A stretch of DNA of 64,000 nucleotides from Bacteriovorax stolpii (GTDB lineage Bacteria > Bdellovibrionota > UBA2428), in contig CAMCVE010000003.1 of the NCBI GenBank assembly GCA_945881775.1, positions 105,222 through 169,221 on the forward strand, written 5' to 3'. A program made the translations under genes and the position numbers. Position 1 is the first letter of the stretch; the number at the start of each line of letters is the position of its first letter. Positions 24,940 to 33,588 of this stretch are shown here, one piece after another. The notes under the pieces were generated by a model. That model did not search any database and was not told the origin of the DNA. It saw only the letters and a list, made by a program, of their open reading frames with translations.

Positions 24940-25986
24940 TCAGCGTTTGGCAAAGAATTCACGGATACGATCCACAGCGTGGCGGACGTGCTTCTCGGGG
25001 GTTTTTGGCAATACACCATGACCCAGACCCGAAACCCAGCCACGCATCTCTTCGTGGCTCAGTGGAGCAAATTCGGAAAGGTAAGATTCCAGTGATGCCT
25101 TGAACGAATCCGTCTCCGTTAGCAGCAAGGCCTGATCGAAGTTGCCTTGCACAAAAATATTTCGCGACGAGGAAGTCTCTCGAAGAACGTTCGGCAGAGA
25201 ATAACGATGATCAAATCCTAGCCCGGCGAGTGGCGTTGAGGCTTCGAGCCATCCCGAGTCTCGGAGGTGATCGCGAGTCCCGCCCTTCATGTAGTATCCC
25301 ATCTTCTTCGGGAACGTTTCGATAAGCGCCTGGACGTGAGGACGCACTAAAGTATTAAAAGTCACGGGCGAGAGTTCTCCTGCCGCCGTATCAAACAGCA
25401 TCACCAGTTCGGCCCCAGCATCCAGTTGAAGCGCGATGTTGCGCTTCAAAAGCGGGACTAGCGTCCCCATGAAACTTTCGAACAGCTCCATTTGACCTTT
25501 TGATTCCGTGAGGTGCCCCTTGTGAGAGCCATGCACGGCGTAAACAAAAAGTGTCCAAGGCGCACCCACAAAACCAATCAAACTTTTGTCTTTGGGAAGC
25601 AGTTCACGCGTGGCTCGCACTGCCTCCGCCTGGAACATGAGTCCCTGCAAAGCTTCTTCGCCCGACTTGAGTCGCGACCAGGTCTCGGGACTCAAGTGGA
25701 AACCGAGCTGAGGGCCTTTGGAGTCGCTGTACTCAAGCCCCATGCCCAAAGCTTCGAGTGGAAACAGGAGGTCGCTAAAAAGAATGGAAACATCGAAATC
25801 GAAATCACGGATAGGTCCGAGAGCCGTCTCAGCCGCCAGCTCAGGAATTTTACAGAGCTCCATAAAACTGTGCCTCGCCCGGAGGCCCTGATAATGCGAG
25901 TGATAGCGACCCGCTTGTCTCATCATCCAAATGGGAGGAACAGACTGGGGACGAGAGTGAAGGGCATTCTGAAAACGTTCGTTCAT
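24940..25986 (-). CDS. hemE: Uroporphyrinogen decarboxylase
   Basis: HemE removes four carboxyls from uroporphyrinogen III to give coproporphyrinogen III. Signatures are PPIWMMRQAGRYHSHYQGLR, ILFSDLLFPLEALGMGLEY, GFVGAPWTLFVYAVHG and FDTAAGELSPVTF, together with a C-terminal GLGHGVLPKTPEKHV. The 348-residue length is standard. ATG 25986 has GGAGAAAAGG upstream and lies 5 nt after the hemCD stop; an earlier in-frame start would enter hemCD. Second gene of the operon. Confidence 0.96.
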   Translation of the reverse strand: MNERFQNALHSRPQSVPPIWMMRQAGRYHSHYQGLRARHSFMELCKIPELAAETALGPIRDFDFDVSILFSDLLFPLEALGMGLEYSDSKGPQLGFHLSPETWSRLKSGEEALQGLMFQAEAVRATRELLPKDKSLIGFVGAPWTLFVYAVHGSHKGHLTESKGQMELFESFMGTLVPLLKRNIALQLDAGAELVMLFDTAAGELSPVTFNTLVRPHVQALIETFPKKMGYYMKGGTRDHLRDSGWLEASTPLAGLGFDHRYSLPNVLRETSSSRNIFVQGNFDQALLLTETDSFKASLESYLSEFAPLSHEEMRGWVSGLGHGVLPKTPEKHVRHAVDRIREFFAKR

Positions 25987-25991
25987 CGTTC

Positions 25992-27617
25992 TTACCTTTT
26001 CTCCGAGGGTAGCTTGCTGTTTAGCACCGAGCGCCAATGATCGAGCCCAAGATAGACTTGAGCAACACCGCCACTGGCTCTCACTCGATCTTTGATCAGG
26101 GAATGTGTGTGACCCGGTCCGCTTGAATGTCGGCGCACCCGCTTTAGCAAATCAGGGTCCCGTCTCAGAGCTTCGTTGAAAAGACTGGCACTCGACCAGA
26201 AACACTCGTCGACGCCATCAGGTACCATCTTTGATTGGAGAGCAACAGGTTCAAGGCGGTACGTGGGCAACAGCACTTCTCCCTCCAAAACAGGGGCATC
26301 GGCATGGGAGAACTTATAGGTGCGAGCCGTTTCGGGAAGCAAACGAGAAACCAGACGTTCTTCGCCTCGTCCCTCAAAAGAAGCGTGCACCCAAATTCCA
26401 CGTGCGGCGAGTTTCTTCCAGGTCATGAGCCCACTCGCAAAGACCCGATCTTCCGGGACGAAGGTCCAGTTCTCGGGAAGAGCATCGATGCGCCCCACAA
26501 CAAACACGAGAGCTTCCGTACCAAGCGAAGCACGACGAGGGCTGAGTTCAACAGGCACTCGATTAAAGACGCTCGACTCTTTATCAAACGTCGATGACCA
26601 CACAGACTTTGGGGAGGCCTCAGGTCGGCTTTCCCCGCGAGCCGAGTCTATGAAAGGAGCTTCGTCAGCAAACCCTTCAAAATCCAAGAGCTCACCTGAA
26701 TCGCGTTGCCCCTTAAGCACCAGAATTCGACGACCCTCGCCGTCACCAATTCGGAAAACACTCACTCCGATTTTCTGGTGACAACCTCCGCCAAAAAGTC
26801 CCAAAACTTCGCGCTCGAGTTGCACGTCATCGAAGTCCACTCGGACTTGAATCTTTTCCAGAAGAACTCGAAGGTCCTCTCGATCTTTGCGGATTTCAAC
26901 GGCCAAAGCCCCTTGAGCCGCTGCCGTGGGATTGAGACGCAACGGGAGAATCATCCATTCGCACGACAAAAGATCTTTCCTCAGACGTGCCTGAAATTCC
27001 TGCACCTCAAGATCAATTACGGGGCAGGGAGCAAGGAGGCGTTCGAGCGCAGCTCTCGCCAAGATTAGTGCGCCGGCCTCAGGATGTTTCAGGAGCTTCG
27101 CGACGCGCGTGGGAACATTGCCTCGTATCGGCTCGAAGTGAATCTCGTCGCAGCGAAAAGGAAGCAACTCTTTTAGCGAAGTTTCGAGATTGTAGGCTCT
27201 GCGAGGTGAAGAGCTCAGAACCTTAAAGCTTTTCACAGACGCGCCAGGGACAAGCTCATTCAAAAACGAGCGCTTGATGAGAAGCATGTCCCTGGGATCC
27301 TCGCGCTCCAAGGTGGCCGCGATTTCAGAACCCTCTGGCATTTCGAGCGGAAGATCCTTCCAGGAATGCACCACCATGTCACAGCGACCCGCCTCGAGGT
27401 CTTCCTGAAGGTCGCGAGTAAAAACACCCTTTTCTGGCATTTGCCATAAGGGCGCATCGAGATTTTTGTCTCCCAGCGACTCTTTAAAGAGGTATTCAAT
27501 TTCGAGATGGGGCCAAGCGGCTTTTAGCGCAGCGCCGACATTATAACTTTGGAGTCGCGCCAACGCGCTCCGGCGCGAAGCTACGACGAGTTTAGGTGCG
27601 CCACCAATTCCATTCAT
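25992..27617 (-). CDS. hemCD: Porphobilinogen deaminase fused to uroporphyrinogen-III synthase
   Basis: Residues ~8-300 are a complete HemC: VVASRRSALA, HSWKDLP with catalytic D88, SSPRRA, RGNVPTRV, AAQGALAVE and the cofactor Cys279 in FGGGCHQKIG. Residues ~365-541 resemble the distal part of HemD (VFASGLMTWKKLAARGIWV; FWSSASLFNEAL; a late HTHSLIKDRVRASGG). The HemD part is short, ~180 rather than ~250 residues, with a divergent N-terminal half. The fusion should convert porphobilinogen to hydroxymethylbilane and close the ring to uroporphyrinogen III. The ribosome binding site is weak. It heads the - strand haem operon, 67 bp after the lytic transglycosylase gene. Confidence 0.85.
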   Translation of the reverse strand: MNGIGGAPKLVVASRRSALARLQSYNVGAALKAAWPHLEIEYLFKESLGDKNLDAPLWQMPEKGVFTRDLQEDLEAGRCDMVVHSWKDLPLEMPEGSEIAATLEREDPRDMLLIKRSFLNELVPGASVKSFKVLSSSPRRAYNLETSLKELLPFRCDEIHFEPIRGNVPTRVAKLLKHPEAGALILARAALERLLAPCPVIDLEVQEFQARLRKDLLSCEWMILPLRLNPTAAAQGALAVEIRKDREDLRVLLEKIQVRVDFDDVQLEREVLGLFGGGCHQKIGVSVFRIGDGEGRRILVLKGQRDSGELLDFEGFADEAPFIDSARGESRPEASPKSVWSSTFDKESSVFNRVPVELSPRRASLGTEALVFVVGRIDALPENWTFVPEDRVFASGLMTWKKLAARGIWVHASFEGRGEERLVSRLLPETARTYKFSHADAPVLEGEVLLPTYRLEPVALQSKMVPDGVDECFWSSASLFNEALRRDPDLLKRVRRHSSGPGHTHSLIKDRVRASGGVAQVYLGLDHWRSVLNSKLPSEKR

Positions 27618-27684
27618 GAGCAAAGATGTATATAGAACTCCTGGCTTCGAGTTCCAAGTGCATTTAAGGCTTTAACAAATCTGA

Positions 27685-30366
27685 CTAGGGCATTTCGGAG
27701 CTCTCTTCGGCTCCCTCGACAGCTGCACCGGGCATCAGGACAGGCATCTTAAGCAATGCATCCGCATCGACCGTGCCGTCGCCATATATTCGAGAATAAT
27801 TGAGATAGTTGCGCAGGATTGAGCGCACGTATTTGCGGGTCTCCGCGAATGAGATCCGATCAATAAAGACGTAGGGAAGCGGGTGACTGTAGTGTTTGAG
27901 CCAAGAATAGACAGGGGGACGTCCCGCGTTGTAACCCGCAGTCGACACGATCAAAGAACTTTCAAAATGGGTGTAGAGCTCCCCCAAATGAAAACTCCCG
28001 ATGCGCACGGACATCGAGGGATCGGTGAGTTGTTCGGGATGAAAGTCCTTTATCTTGAGTTTACGAGCTTCTAGCTCTGCCACAGGTGGAATGATTTGCA
28101 TGAGACCTAAGGCATTCGCGCTCGAGCGGGCCTGAGGATTGAAAGCGCTTTCCTGCCGGATCAATGAAATCGCATGCCAAGGATCGATAAAGCGTTCGCG
28201 CGCGGACTCCTCGATAAGTTTTTTGAAGGGAAGGGGATAGAGATAAGCAAGTTCCTCAGCCTCGAGCTGACCTTCAAAGGTGATTCTCGCGAGTTCCCCC
28301 ATCCGCAGACTCCCGATCTGATCGCCCACAGCGAGCCTGAGCCAAGCACCTCGCTGAAGCGCCTTCCTGCGGGCGCTAATTCCTTGCCCTTTAGCTCCCG
28401 CCAGTCCATAGAGTCTCTTTTCAAGACTCGAGAGATAGCGCTTGGCATCTCCAAACCGCCCGAGCGCCCCAAGACCGTAAACCTGAGCCCAAGCCAAGTC
28501 CGAGGGGCCCTTAGGCTTGAGAGTTTTCGTATCAAAATATTCGGAGAACGAAGGCGCGTCCCAGACATCTTTAGAGAGCCAGTAGTGGCTGGCGCTCGGC
28601 AGCTCCCAGCCCGAGGGTGTCTCATCAAGTTTGACGAGCTCGAGACCCGACACAACGCTGTAATAACTCAGCGGTGCCTTCTTGTGGGCTTCTTTAAGAT
28701 CCTCAATCGCTTTGTCTTTTTGCCCAGCAGAGAGCAGGGCCATCGCTCTCCAGAAGAGCCAACGCTCACCATCTTCATCCCAAAGCACGTAGGGCTTAAG
28801 TTCTTCGATCAAGCTCACAAGAAGAGAGTAATTCTGATTTCCGCTCGCCAAGTCGTACTCGTTGTAGAAACGTCGCCAAAGTAAATCCTCATAGAGATCC
28901 GAATTCTTCTTTGCCCGATCGCGTAGTTCCTGAATCGCTTCCTCGAAATACAATCTCGCAACCCTACGATCACCCGACTGTTCCATGATGCGGGCCCGGA
29001 TATAGTAGCTCGGAGCCAACTGATAATCCGTCCCCCACGCTCGATTGAGCGAGATGATCCGGTCGAAGGTCGACAACGCCTTTTCGGACGTGTCGTAACT
29101 CCACTGCCAACGACCGATCTGATAAAGACGTCCAAAAAACTCTTCGCGCTCTAAAGGCTTTGCTGGGATATCAAGGAAATGTCCTTTTTTTACGTATCGC
29201 GTGAGTACCACGGGAATTTCATGGCGTCTGTCGAGAATTCGTAACAAGCGGACATGCAGCTCGAGTGCATCCCAAAGTTCCTTGGACGTGTATTGTTGAG
29301 TTGGAAGCCTCAGCACCTGGGAAAGAGTTTTAAGGGCATCGCTGCTCGCAAGGAGGCGAATCTGCCTGTCGGCGTGCAGAAGCAGTTCATCGATCTTCAT
29401 TTGCCGTTCAGCTGGTCCAATGAAGTACTGCGAAACGCCGAGCTCAATAGCGAGCCTGCGGATTTGAACTTTATGCGACTGCTGAGGGAATAGAATCCAA
29501 AGGTCCCGCAACCGAGAGAGAGTTTCATCCCTCTCGACTCGAGTTTCTGGATCTCCTTTAAGCTGTAGGTACTGAATCCACAAATCGAGGTGTCCGCCTT
29601 CCAAAGATTTCCGCGGGAGCGTCTTCAGGTACTCTAAGGATTTTAGAAGAAACGGTTTCAATACAGCCGCATCGCTAGAGCGTTTGGCGGAAAACTCGAA
29701 GAGCGCACGCAAAACAAAATCACGATCTGTCGAGACGCTCATCAGCGGCGACAGGCGTCCTTCAAGTTCGGTCGTTAACAGGGACATATTTCCCGATGAG
29801 CCCAGAATTTGAACCCACAACAACCCCGCCTCTTTGAAATACATCGCATTCTTGGGGTCCTTGAGCTGGGGCTCAAGCAAACGTTGGAACAAATCCATCC
29901 ACAAAGCACTCGCAGCGGAGAAGGCTGTGAAAGGTGTTTCGTGCGGTCCCAGGTCTTGCTCGGTGGTCTTTAAGGAGTTGCGATTCTCAAGCAAGGGGTT
30001 CCAGAAGAACCCGTCGGGACTTTCATAACGACTTTCTTCAGCGACCTGCACGAAAAAATTCGCGCGGAATTTGAGGTACTCATCGTAGAGTTCCTGAGCG
30101 ACAAGAAGACTCACGTGCACAGGCCAAGAAGCCGACTCCTTGTCCGATACGCGCCTTTGAAGCTCGTGCAGGGGACAAATGAGTTGCCATTCAAGATTCT
30201 TTGAGAAAAATTTAGCCGGATTGGGTTCATCAACCCGCCTGAGACATTCTCGCACAACCGAGGCCGACGGGGGCACGATGCGGGGACCCGGATTGGTGGC
30301 AAGCGCCGAGAGTGGGCAGCCCATCGCCCCAGCGACGACCCATAGCAAAGACCTCGAAACCCTCAT
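27685..30366 (-). CDS. Soluble lytic transglycosylase, Slt70-like
   Basis: An exported 893-residue murein lytic transglycosylase that cleaves glycan strands with formation of anhydromuramic ends. It has a signal peptide (first ~23 residues), a long alpha-helical superhelix of TPR-like repeats (to about 720), and a C-terminal lysozyme-like domain with catalytic E739 in LIRQESAFNP, ALGLMQI and STAGYNAG. The overall order is Slt70-like but longer (Slt70 is ~645 residues). Such enzymes act in wall turnover; in predatory relatives they also act on prey wall, which is only inference here. A terminator lies just upstream. Confidence 0.88.
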   Translation of the reverse strand: MRVSRSLLWVVAGAMGCPLSALATNPGPRIVPPSASVVRECLRRVDEPNPAKFFSKNLEWQLICPLHELQRRVSDKESASWPVHVSLLVAQELYDEYLKFRANFFVQVAEESRYESPDGFFWNPLLENRNSLKTTEQDLGPHETPFTAFSAASALWMDLFQRLLEPQLKDPKNAMYFKEAGLLWVQILGSSGNMSLLTTELEGRLSPLMSVSTDRDFVLRALFEFSAKRSSDAAVLKPFLLKSLEYLKTLPRKSLEGGHLDLWIQYLQLKGDPETRVERDETLSRLRDLWILFPQQSHKVQIRRLAIELGVSQYFIGPAERQMKIDELLLHADRQIRLLASSDALKTLSQVLRLPTQQYTSKELWDALELHVRLLRILDRRHEIPVVLTRYVKKGHFLDIPAKPLEREEFFGRLYQIGRWQWSYDTSEKALSTFDRIISLNRAWGTDYQLAPSYYIRARIMEQSGDRRVARLYFEEAIQELRDRAKKNSDLYEDLLWRRFYNEYDLASGNQNYSLLVSLIEELKPYVLWDEDGERWLFWRAMALLSAGQKDKAIEDLKEAHKKAPLSYYSVVSGLELVKLDETPSGWELPSASHYWLSKDVWDAPSFSEYFDTKTLKPKGPSDLAWAQVYGLGALGRFGDAKRYLSSLEKRLYGLAGAKGQGISARRKALQRGAWLRLAVGDQIGSLRMGELARITFEGQLEAEELAYLYPLPFKKLIEESARERFIDPWHAISLIRQESAFNPQARSSANALGLMQIIPPVAELEARKLKIKDFHPEQLTDPSMSVRIGSFHLGELYTHFESSLIVSTAGYNAGRPPVYSWLKHYSHPLPYVFIDRISFAETRKYVRSILRNYLNYSRIYGDGTVDADALLKMPVLMPGAAVEGAEESSEMP

Positions 30367-30381
30367 CGTTCAATGAGCTTA

Positions 30382-30428
30382 ACAGAAAAACGCGAAGAGC
30401 TAAGAGAGGAGTCTCTTAGCCCTTCGCG
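30382..30428 (-). terminator. Intrinsic terminator after the 31.2-30.5 kb gene
   Basis: CGCGAAGAGCTAAGAG and CTCTTAGCCCTTCGCG form a 16-bp stem with one mismatch around a 6-nt loop. Read on the - strand it is followed by TTTTTCTGTT. It ends the secreted-protein transcript before the lytic transglycosylase gene. Confidence 0.82.
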
Positions 30429-30456
30429 CCCTGCGGCACCCGTGAGGAAGCCGCGT

Positions 30457-31170
30457 CTATCGACCTGAAGACCTGACCGAAAAATTCAGCCAAGGCCCCA
30501 AAACCCCCTCAAGAGCCGATTTTAGACCCGCATCTGAGTCCTCCAGGTCCTTGATATGGACTTGGCAAAGAACCTCATCAATTCGAACTTCCGAGCGAAT
30601 CACCTCGCCAGAGGGAGGAACCATTTCAAAGCGCAGCAGAATATCTTCACCAAGATCTTGCGTTCTCATGGCAGCAGGAGTGTAGGGATCGACTGTCCAG
30701 ACGTCGCCCTCAGGGAAAGTCCAATCGCGCGGCAGCGCACGAATTTCGGCATCACTAAGAGGACCGGCCTGCAGAGGACCACGCTTGGCCTTCATCATAC
30801 AAAACGATCCAGACGAGACCGGCTCGAGAGAGACGCCCGAAACGGCATCAAACTCGCCGTAGTTGCCTTGCGCAAAAATGACACTTTCCGTGAGCAAGTC
30901 GAGACGGTTGTCCTCGAAGTTCACGTGCAAACGCTCGGCGGGATCACCCGCGACCTGAGAGACCTGTGAGCCCACGATCACGCGCAAACCCGCGAGCTTG
31001 GTCTTAGAGAGAGACGTGCTCGACAGAAGAGCCTTAGAAAAAGCGTCCATAAGGTTTGGAAGCGGAGCGGAAGCCTGAGCAGTTTGCACTCCCAATAGAA
31101 AGAGACCCACGCCCAACCAAAGTTGGCAGAGCTTTACAAAGTCGTTTCGTATTTTGGATTGCCTTCTCAT
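30457..31170 (-). CDS. Hypothetical secreted protein
   Basis: A 237-residue protein with a Sec signal peptide (basic MRRQSKIRNDF, hydrophobic LCQLWLGVGLFLLGV, cleavage near QASA at about 33). The mature part alternates short beta-like stretches and contains two Cys (in GSFCMMKAK and EVLCQVH), possibly a disulfide. No family recognised. It is separated from the downstream transglycosylase by a terminator, so it is likely a single-gene transcript. An outer-membrane-lipid carrier fold (LolA/LolB-like) is conceivable from the pattern but not supported by motifs. Confidence 0.65.
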   Translation of the reverse strand: MRRQSKIRNDFVKLCQLWLGVGLFLLGVQTAQASAPLPNLMDAFSKALLSSTSLSKTKLAGLRVIVGSQVSQVAGDPAERLHVNFEDNRLDLLTESVIFAQGNYGEFDAVSGVSLEPVSSGSFCMMKAKRGPLQAGPLSDAEIRALPRDWTFPEGDVWTVDPYTPAAMRTQDLGEDILLRFEMVPPSGEVIRSEVRIDEVLCQVHIKDLEDSDAGLKSALEGVLGPWLNFSVRSSGR

Positions 31171-31302
31171 GTGGGAGAGGCTTCTTCAAGTTCCGGTCCA
31201 AAACCAAGCCCCACGAAAACTCAGAGCCGAGTGCGGCAGACAACAGATTCGACCCCTGACGTGTCGAATTTTTGAACACGTGGGCGCAATTTGTGTCGCG
31301 AC

Positions 31303-32088
31303 CTAGATTTCAGCCACCAGGTAGGAAATCCAAGACTGGCAATTCTCCGCACGTACGGTTTCACGAAAGACCCCGTTCCCGCCGCCTCGACGATCATCTC
31401 CTTCCCAATAACTGCGAACTTTTGCAAAGCCAGCTTCGATGAGCAGGTCCCGGAGCTCAGACATGGTCCAGTAGCGCCAATCGTAGGTGAAAACCCGACG
31501 ATGCTTGGGGGCCCCGCGAGAGTTGCGGCGAAAGTGAATGGCATAAAGGCACTCATGCGTCAGAGGATTGAAACTCTCGCACTCCCAATAATAGGTAAAA
31601 TCGCCGATGCGACGACTTTCAACGGATTCGATCATCGCATCCGTCCCGCCAAAGGTATCGAGAAAAAACAGTCCTTTTGAATTTAGAGATTTGCGAACCG
31701 ACTTAAAATAAGCGAGCAAAAGCTCTCTCGTTTTAAAGACATAATAAGAATAATTAAAGGCACAAATCACATCGGCTTTAAATCGACTCGCACGCAAAAC
31801 ATCATCTTGCACAAATCGCACACGCTCACGGCGCGCTGGCTTCAGGGAAGCATGATGGGTTTGTAGACCATAAAAGATCGGGGCCGGATCGAGGTCGATA
31901 CCAACGGCACTACGGCTCGCGGAGCGCGAAACCCAGGCCCGCAGCAAAGCCCCCGTTCCACAGAAATCCTCTCTCAACGACAAGGGCTCGCTCTTGTAGA
32001 TCTTGCGATACTCGCGAAGGATGAAAGCCACGTCCGAATCTGGACTTTGAACGGCTTCTTCATAGAGATCGTATTTATTGCGCCACAT
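31303..32088 (-). CDS. Class I SAM-dependent methyltransferase
   Basis: A 261-residue Rossmann methyltransferase. The SAM motif I is REDFCGTGALLRAWV (usually xDxGxGTG, here D-F-C-G-T-G), then acidic loop AVGIDLDPAPI, motif VRFVQDDVLRA and the post-motif CAFNYSYYVF, where NFSYxxF recalls a subgroup of small-molecule methyltransferases. The C-terminal half has a beta region with W/Y-rich strands. Substrate unknown. ATG 32088 is favoured over GTG 32094. Divergent from the PspC protein. Confidence 0.78.
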   Translation of the reverse strand: MWRNKYDLYEEAVQSPDSDVAFILREYRKIYKSEPLSLREDFCGTGALLRAWVSRSASRSAVGIDLDPAPIFYGLQTHHASLKPARRERVRFVQDDVLRASRFKADVICAFNYSYYVFKTRELLLAYFKSVRKSLNSKGLFFLDTFGGTDAMIESVESRRIGDFTYYWECESFNPLTHECLYAIHFRRNSRGAPKHRRVFTYDWRYWTMSELRDLLIEAGFAKVRSYWEGDDRRGGGNGVFRETVRAENCQSWISYLVAEI

Positions 32089-32159
32089 CGTCACACATCC
32101 CGCCTGGCAAAGACATAGTTCTTATTGATGCGAGATTCAAATCGCCCTAGACACAGACC

Positions 32160-32588
32160 ATGACAAATGGCACCGCCTCCACACTTGAATCCAAACTCTT
32201 CCGCTCCGAACGCTATCGCTCTATCGTCGGGGTCTGCGCAGGTATCGCGATTGCTCGCGGGTACTCGATCACCTTAACACGCCTCATCGCACTCTTCCTT
32301 CTCTCGACTGGCTTCGGTTTCTTGCTTTATCTCGTGCTTTGGCTTGTTCTACCTCGTGCGACTTCAGCCGGCATCAGCGAGCCGCTCTCCTTGCCCCACG
32401 ATGTCCTCCAGAGAAACTCTGACAACCGCATGGTCGCTGGAGTGTGTTCGGGACTCGCGCAGTATTTCAAACTCGATGTGAGCATCGTGCGCATTGTTTA
32501 TTTGATTGCTGTGCTCTGTGCCGGGGTAGGGGTGCTGCCCTATCTCTACGCTTGGTTCACCGTACCGCAGCGCCCCTCGAAGCTGTAA
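32160..32588 (+). CDS. Double PspC-domain membrane protein
   Basis: A 142-residue protein built of two PspC domains in tandem. Each has the pattern R.I.GVCAGIA..: the first is YRSIVGVCAGIAIARGYSI with a membrane segment LTRLIALFLLSTGFGFLLYLVLW (broken here for length), the second is NRMVAGVCSGLAQYFKLDV followed by VRIVYLIAVLCAGVGVLPYLY. PspC proteins sense envelope stress at the inner membrane; pspA, pspB and pspF are not in the window. The duplication in one chain is uncommon but known. No clear ribosome binding site before ATG 32160. Confidence 0.82.
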   Translation: MTNGTASTLESKLFRSERYRSIVGVCAGIAIARGYSITLTRLIALFLLSTGFGFLLYLVLWLVLPRATSAGISEPLSLPHDVLQRNSDNRMVAGVCSGLAQYFKLDVSIVRIVYLIAVLCAGVGVLPYLYAWFTVPQRPSKL

Positions 32589-32715
32589 AGCCTTGGCTTT
32601 AGCCCTGAGGTCACTCTTCGAGCTTGGAGTCCATCGCGTGCAATCTGCTCGTGAACGCGCAATAGTTTACATAATGTTTATTATCGGCACGCAGCCCGGC
32701 CTGCCTCAAACTCGC

Positions 32716-33471
32716 TCAGGGACAAGCACGAACAACTCCGCTGAGATCATAGTTCGCAAAGATCAACGACATCTTGTCGCGTTTGGCCTGGGTGCATTTA
32801 ACTTTGCTGTACCTCGTGTATTCAATCGCGTAGATGGGCTTTCCGAGCTTCACAAAAGGTTGATAAGTGCTGCACTCGCGGTACTGAAAACATTCCTCGG
32901 CCACAACCCAATCGAGTGTTTTCGCCACTTGACCAACAATCTCTGAAGCATTCTTAAGTCCAATACCAAGGCCGCGTGCACGCGCTGCGCTCGCCATGCG
33001 AGTAAGAAAATTCACGGAGTCGGCTTTCTTAAGAGAAAACCCTGTCGAATGTCCATAGCCGTCGACGTTGTCGGGATCCACGCCGTGACATCCTTTAGAT
33101 TTCGCGAGATCGAGTCTTTTTGAGAGAACTTGCAATACGCTGGAATCGCGCACGTCGAGCCAACGCTCGCCATCCCAGCCCTCGAGCTTGTTACCGACCA
33201 CACGCGACGGGAACTGTTTGTAGTCCGAGCGCCATGACTCAGCCGACCCCGCGCTGAAGTAGCAGATCACAGTTTTTCCTTTGCCTTTGAGCGTCTTGAT
33301 CTGACTCGCCGAGGTTTCAAATAGATCGAGAAAGATCACTTTCTGCGAGTGCTCTTTGAGCGTTCCTTGAAGCTGATAGACAAAGCTCGATGAGACAGGC
33401 CAGAGACTCGCCGCCTCAGTCGATCCCGCACAGAGAGCCAGTCCAAGTACCCAAGCATGTTTGATCTTCAT
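32716..33471 (-). CDS. Secreted GH114-like (endo-alpha-1,4-polygalactosaminidase type) protein
   Basis: A 251-residue exported protein with a signal peptide (about 1-20, ending STEA). The body has the GH114/TM1410 pattern: VIFLDLFETSASQI, VICYFSAGSAESWRSDY, WDGERWLDVR, GCHGVDPDNVDGY with paired Asp residues at the putative active site, IGLKNASEI, and VVAEECFQY. Family members cleave galactosaminoglycan polymers, for example Pel-type exopolysaccharide. Substrate is inference. It follows the 34.9-33.6 kb lipoprotein on the same strand, 117 bp apart. Confidence 0.8.
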   Translation of the reverse strand: MKIKHAWVLGLALCAGSTEAASLWPVSSSFVYQLQGTLKEHSQKVIFLDLFETSASQIKTLKGKGKTVICYFSAGSAESWRSDYKQFPSRVVGNKLEGWDGERWLDVRDSSVLQVLSKRLDLAKSKGCHGVDPDNVDGYGHSTGFSLKKADSVNFLTRMASAARARGLGIGLKNASEIVGQVAKTLDWVVAEECFQYRECSTYQPFVKLGKPIYAIEYTRYSKVKCTQAKRDKMSLIFANYDLSGVVRACP

Positions 33472-33588
33472 ATCGCAGATCCCCCTATTAGATTCTAACG
33501 GCAGACCTCTCTTCCGAATCCAAAATTCGAAAGTGCGTCGCTAAAGAACTTAATACCGAAGGTTAACAAACGCTCCGCAGGGAAAATT

